Source: Lelliottia sp. WAP21 (GTDB lineage Bacteria; Pseudomonadota; Gammaproteobacteria; Enterobacterales; Enterobacteriaceae). Taken from it: a stretch of DNA of 64,000 nt. The translations under genes and the position numbers were made by a program. Location of the stretch: positions 1 through 64,000 of the forward strand of contig NZ_JAIWPG020000017.1 in assembly GCF_020532665.2 (NCBI RefSeq), in the 5' to 3' direction. Below the pieces are notes generated by a model. That model searched no databases. It worked only from the letters and a program-made list of their open reading frames with translations, and was not told the origin of the DNA. This document shows positions 61,005-64,000 of this stretch, one piece after another (the first letter of the stretch is position 1; each line of letters starts with the position of its first letter).

Positions 61005-61793
61005 ATGAAAATTGCAACACAAAACCAGGCCTTCTTCCCCACCAATATTCTTGAGAAATTTCGCTACATCAAGGCGATGGGTTTTGATGGATATGAAATT
61101 GACGGCAAATTGCTGGTTGAAAATCTGTCTGAAGTGAAAGCGGCCATCGCTGAAACCGGGTTGCCGGTCACTACTGCCTGTGGTGGATATGATGGCTGGA
61201 TCGGCGATTTCATTGAAGAACGCCGCCTGAAGGGATTACACCAAATCGAACGTATCCTGGAAGCGCTGGCGGCAGTAGGCGGTAAAGGGATTATTGTTCC
61301 TGCTGCCTGGGGAATGTTTACGTTTCGCTTACCCCCTATGACCTCGCCGCGCAGTCTGGAAGGGGATCGCCAGGCGGTAAGTGCTTCTCTGCGCTACCTG
61401 GACGAGGCCGCAGCGCGCACCGGGACCACGGTCTATCTTGAGCCGCTAAACCGCTATCAGGATCATATGATTAACACGCTGGCAGATGCGCGCCGCTACA
61501 TTGAAGAAAACGATCTTAAGCATGTACAAATCATCGGTGATTTCTATCACATGAACATCGAAGAAGACTCGCTGGCGGGTGCATTACACGACAATCGCGA
61601 TCTGCTGGGGCATGTGCATATCGCGGACAACCATCGTTATCAGCCCGGTAGCGGCAGCCTGGATTTTGCTGCACTGTTTAACCAACTGCGTCAGGACCGT
61701 TATCAGGGCTATGTCGTCTATGAATGTCGTGTGCGTGCTGACAACCCGGCGCAGGCGTATCAGGATTCGCTTAACTTCTTACGCGAGTGCTAA
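61005..61793 (+). CDS. ycjR: YcjR, 3-keto-guloside 4-epimerase
   Basis: 262 residues, as in E. coli. A TIM-barrel sugar isomerase/epimerase (AP endonuclease family 2) with metal ligands in VYLEPLNRYQ, IIGDFYHMNIEE and VHIADNHRYQPGSGSLDF. The E. coli enzyme epimerises 3-keto-D-guloside at C4. Its TAA shares the first base of the ycjS ATG (TAATG). Confidence 0.92.
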   Translation: MKIATQNQAFFPTNILEKFRYIKAMGFDGYEIDGKLLVENLSEVKAAIAETGLPVTTACGGYDGWIGDFIEERRLKGLHQIERILEALAAVGGKGIIVPAAWGMFTFRLPPMTSPRSLEGDRQAVSASLRYLDEAAARTGTTVYLEPLNRYQDHMINTLADARRYIEENDLKHVQIIGDFYHMNIEEDSLAGALHDNRDLLGHVHIADNHRYQPGSGSLDFAALFNQLRQDRYQGYVVYECRVRADNPAQAYQDSLNFLREC

Positions 61794-62863
61794 TGATGAC
61801 AAGCGTAATGAGTGCGACAACCCCTTCGCCGCTTCGCGTCGCCATTATTGGTGCCGGCCAGGTGGCTGACAAAGTACATGCCTCGTATTACGCCTCTCGC
61901 AGTGATGTGAACATGGTGGCTGTCATGGACAGCCGCCTTGAGCAGGCGCAGGCCTTTGCCGCGCGCCATGCGATCCCCACTGCATGGCAAGATACGCGTG
62001 AGATGCTCAAGAATACTCAGCCTGACATTGTGAGCGTCTGTTCACCAAATCGATTTCATTTTGAACATACCCTGCTGGCACTGGAAGCAGGGTGCCATGT
62101 GATGTGTGAAAAGCCACCGGCCATGACGCCGCAACAGGCGGACGAGATGCGTCGCGTCGCGCGAAAAGCAGGAAAGGTGCTGGCCTATGATTTTCACCAT
62201 CGCTTTGCGCTCGATACCCAGCTACTGCGCCAGGAAGTGATGAACGGCACCTTTGGTGAAATCTATTTTACTTCGGCCCAGGCACTGCGCCGCTGCGGTG
62301 TGCCTGGCTGGGGCGTCTTTACCAATAAATCACTGCAGGGCGGTGGGCCCTTGATCGACATTGGCATTCATATGCTGGACGCGGCGATGTATGTGCTGGG
62401 GTTCCCGGCGGTTAAACGTGTCACCGCGCACAGCTTCCAGAAACTGGGAAACCGTAAGAATTATGGTCAGTTTGGCGAATGGGATCCCGCCCAATTTACC
62501 GTTGAGGATGCGCTGTTTGCTACGGTGGAATTTTGCAACGGCGGACTGCTGCGCCTGGATACTTCGTTTGCGCTCAATATTCGTGAACAGTCAGTCATGA
62601 ATATCTCATTTTGTGGCGAGAAAGCCGGAGCAACCCTATTTCCCGCGCATATCTATAACGATGTGCGTGGTGAGTTACAGACGTTATTACAGCGTGAGGA
62701 TGCGGATGACCAGCGTCACCTTCGTAGCATGGAAGCCTTTGTTCGCCACGTTCAGGGCGAACCCGTGATGATTGCCGATGCCGAGCAAGGGTGGGTGATT
62801 CAGCAACTGGTGGCGGCAATGTATGAATCTGCAGAAAAAGGGAAAAGTGTCGAACTATGCTGA
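61793..62863 (+). CDS. ycjS: YcjS, Gfo/Idh/MocA-family glucoside 3-dehydrogenase
   Basis: 356 residues from the ATG at 61793 (E. coli 351). An N-terminal NAD domain (AIIGAGQVADKVHASYYASR) contains the EKPPAMT catalytic-lysine motif, and GGGPLIDIGIHMLDAAMYVL carries the second catalytic motif. Several ATG codons lie at the start; 61793 couples it to ycjR. It overlaps ycjT by seven bases. The E. coli enzyme oxidises D-glucosides at C3. Confidence 0.92.
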   Translation: MMTSVMSATTPSPLRVAIIGAGQVADKVHASYYASRSDVNMVAVMDSRLEQAQAFAARHAIPTAWQDTREMLKNTQPDIVSVCSPNRFHFEHTLLALEAGCHVMCEKPPAMTPQQADEMRRVARKAGKVLAYDFHHRFALDTQLLRQEVMNGTFGEIYFTSAQALRRCGVPGWGVFTNKSLQGGGPLIDIGIHMLDAAMYVLGFPAVKRVTAHSFQKLGNRKNYGQFGEWDPAQFTVEDALFATVEFCNGGLLRLDTSFALNIREQSVMNISFCGEKAGATLFPAHIYNDVRGELQTLLQREDADDQRHLRSMEAFVRHVQGEPVMIADAEQGWVIQQLVAAMYESAEKGKSVELC

Positions 62864-64000
62864 ACATCTCTGTACTTAACGATCCGGCATTCTGCTCACA
62901 GAGTTTGAACAAGTATGCCTCTCTTATGGCCTGCGGTAATGGCTATATGGGGATTCGCGCCACGCACGAAGAAGAGTATACCCACCAGACGCGGGGGATG
63001 TATCTCGCGGGGCTTTACCACCGCGCCGGTCGCCATGAGACCAACGAACTGGTTAATCTTCCCGATATTATCGGCATATCTCTTCAACTTAATGGGGAAT
63101 ACTTTTCCCTGTTAAGCGGCGAAATTCTGAGCTGGGAACGGCAGCTGAATTTTGCTAACGGCGAACTGACCCGCAGCGTTAACTGGCGTTCACCTGACGG
63201 AGCGTGCTTTCGCATTGACAGCCGCCGCTTTGTTTCACTGGATCAGTTGCCCTTAACGGCGATGCAATTTTCCATTACCCCCCTGGATAATGCCGCGAAA
63301 ATCAGCCTGGCAACCGGGATTGATGCCACGCAAACCAACAGCGGCAGGCAGCATCTGGACGAAATTTCTGTACGGGTATTCGATCAGCATTCTCTCCAGG
63401 GGGTATACGAGACGCAGGATGGCGCCATTGAAATTGTCATTTCAGCCCGGTGCCAGCTTTCTCAAGAGAGTGAGTGCAGCTTCTCGGCGAAAAACAGACG
63501 TTTGACCTGTCATCACGCGTTGACCGTGCCGCAGGGGCAAACCGTAACCCTTGAAAAGATTGTCTGGGTCGCGCATCGACGCGATAAAGCACTCTCCTCA
63601 GAGACCTTTGCCCGAAATGCGCTCGGCGAACTCAACGCCTGTGCGGACCGCGGTTACAGCGCGTTGCTCCACCGCTCGGCACGAGCATGGCAGACGCGGT
63701 GGAATACCTGTCGTGTAGAGGTGATGGCAGAAGCGTATCAGGATCAGATCGCACTTGATTACGCCGTCTGGCATCTCACCGCCATGACGCCCGCTCATGA
63801 TGAGCGAATCAGCATCGCCGCCAAAGGGCTAACGGGGGAAGGGTATAAAGGTCATGTCTTCTGGGATACCGAGATCTTCCTGTTGCCATTCCACCTCTTT
63901 ACCCATCCACAAACGGCTCGCCGTTTATTGCGTTACCGATGGCTCAATCTTGCGGGTGCGCGCGAAAAAGCCAGGCGCAACGGCTGGCCGGGTGCCTTGT
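62857..64000 (+). CDS. ycjT: YcjT, kojibiose-phosphorylase-type GH65 enzyme (3' end outside window)
   Basis: The first 381 codons are present and the gene runs off the window. It starts MLNISVLNDPAFCSQSLNKY, and MYLAGLYHRAG, GIDATQTNSGRQHLDE and LTGEGYKGHVFWDTEIFLLP match E. coli YcjT, which cleaves kojibiose with phosphate into glucose and beta-glucose 1-phosphate. GHVFWDTEIF marks the start of the (alpha/alpha)6 barrel. It overlaps ycjS by seven bases. In E. coli ycjU (beta-phosphoglucomutase) follows. Confidence 0.94.
   Translation, partial: MLNISVLNDPAFCSQSLNKYASLMACGNGYMGIRATHEEEYTHQTRGMYLAGLYHRAGRHETNELVNLPDIIGISLQLNGEYFSLLSGEILSWERQLNFANGELTRSVNWRSPDGACFRIDSRRFVSLDQLPLTAMQFSITPLDNAAKISLATGIDATQTNSGRQHLDEISVRVFDQHSLQGVYETQDGAIEIVISARCQLSQESECSFSAKNRRLTCHHALTVPQGQTVTLEKIVWVAHRRDKALSSETFARNALGELNACADRGYSALLHRSARAWQTRWNTCRVEVMAEAYQDQIALDYAVWHLTAMTPAHDERISIAAKGLTGEGYKGHVFWDTEIFLLPFHLFTHPQTARRLLRYRWLNLAGAREKARRNGWPGAL

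Overview
The window is a contiguous piece of an enterobacterial chromosome, most likely Enterobacter or a close relative. Gene order and protein sequences follow the Escherichia coli K-12 segment from yciU-clsA through tonB, trp, topA, cysB, acnA, pyrF, rnb, fabI, sap and psp to ycj. Differences from K-12 point to Enterobacter/Cronobacter: an rpfF gene (DSF-type fatty-acid signal synthase) convergent with rpfR (the K-12 yciR/pdeR locus), yedEF placed next to trp, leuE in the place of kch, and no pspE between pspD and ycjM. Family assignments come from recognising the sequences; no search was run.

Layout. 1-3128: yciU, clsA, yciY, a possible 44-residue membrane peptide and leuE. 3131-6360: a heavily decayed P2-like prophage. 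Fragments of Q (reverse strand), S, V, W and ogr stand in P2 order, and an intact AT-rich gene for an LpxA-like acyltransferase sits between S and V. A 49-bp remnant of an IS3-family element follows. 6411-11830: yciI, tonB, yciA, yciB, yciC, ompW, an EcsC-domain gene and yedEF. 13231-19965: the complete trp operon on the reverse strand with promoter/operator, leader peptide trpL, attenuator, trpE, fused trpGD, fused trpCF, trpB and trpA. 20042-25492: rnm, yciO, rluB, cobA/btuR, yciK, sohB and yciN. 25892-37849: topA, cysB, ymiA-yciX-ymiC, acnA, ribA, pgpB, lapA-lapB and pyrF-yciH. 37952-42482: osmB, yciT, yciZ, rpfF and rpfR. 42804-52199: rnb, yciW, fabI and sapABCDF. 52288-54975: pspF divergent from pspABCD. 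55181-64000: ycjMNOPQRST, cut by the window end within ycjT.

Functional groups. Envelope functions dominate: cardiolipin synthesis (ClsA), TonB energy coupling, OmpW, PgpB phosphatase, LapA/LapB control of LpxC turnover, FabI, Sap transport and the Psp envelope-stress response. The LpxA-like prophage gene fits this theme because its family makes the first acyl transfer of lipid A. The ycj operon encodes uptake of an oligosaccharide or glucoside (YcjNOP), two phosphorylases (YcjM, YcjT) and a 3-keto-sugar epimerisation set (YcjQ, YcjR, YcjS).

The most interesting items are the prophage LpxA-like gene, which keeps the catalytic histidines but differs at the acyl-chain ruler and nucleotide-binding positions, and the rpfF/rpfR signalling pair. 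No rRNA, tRNA or CRISPR array was seen.
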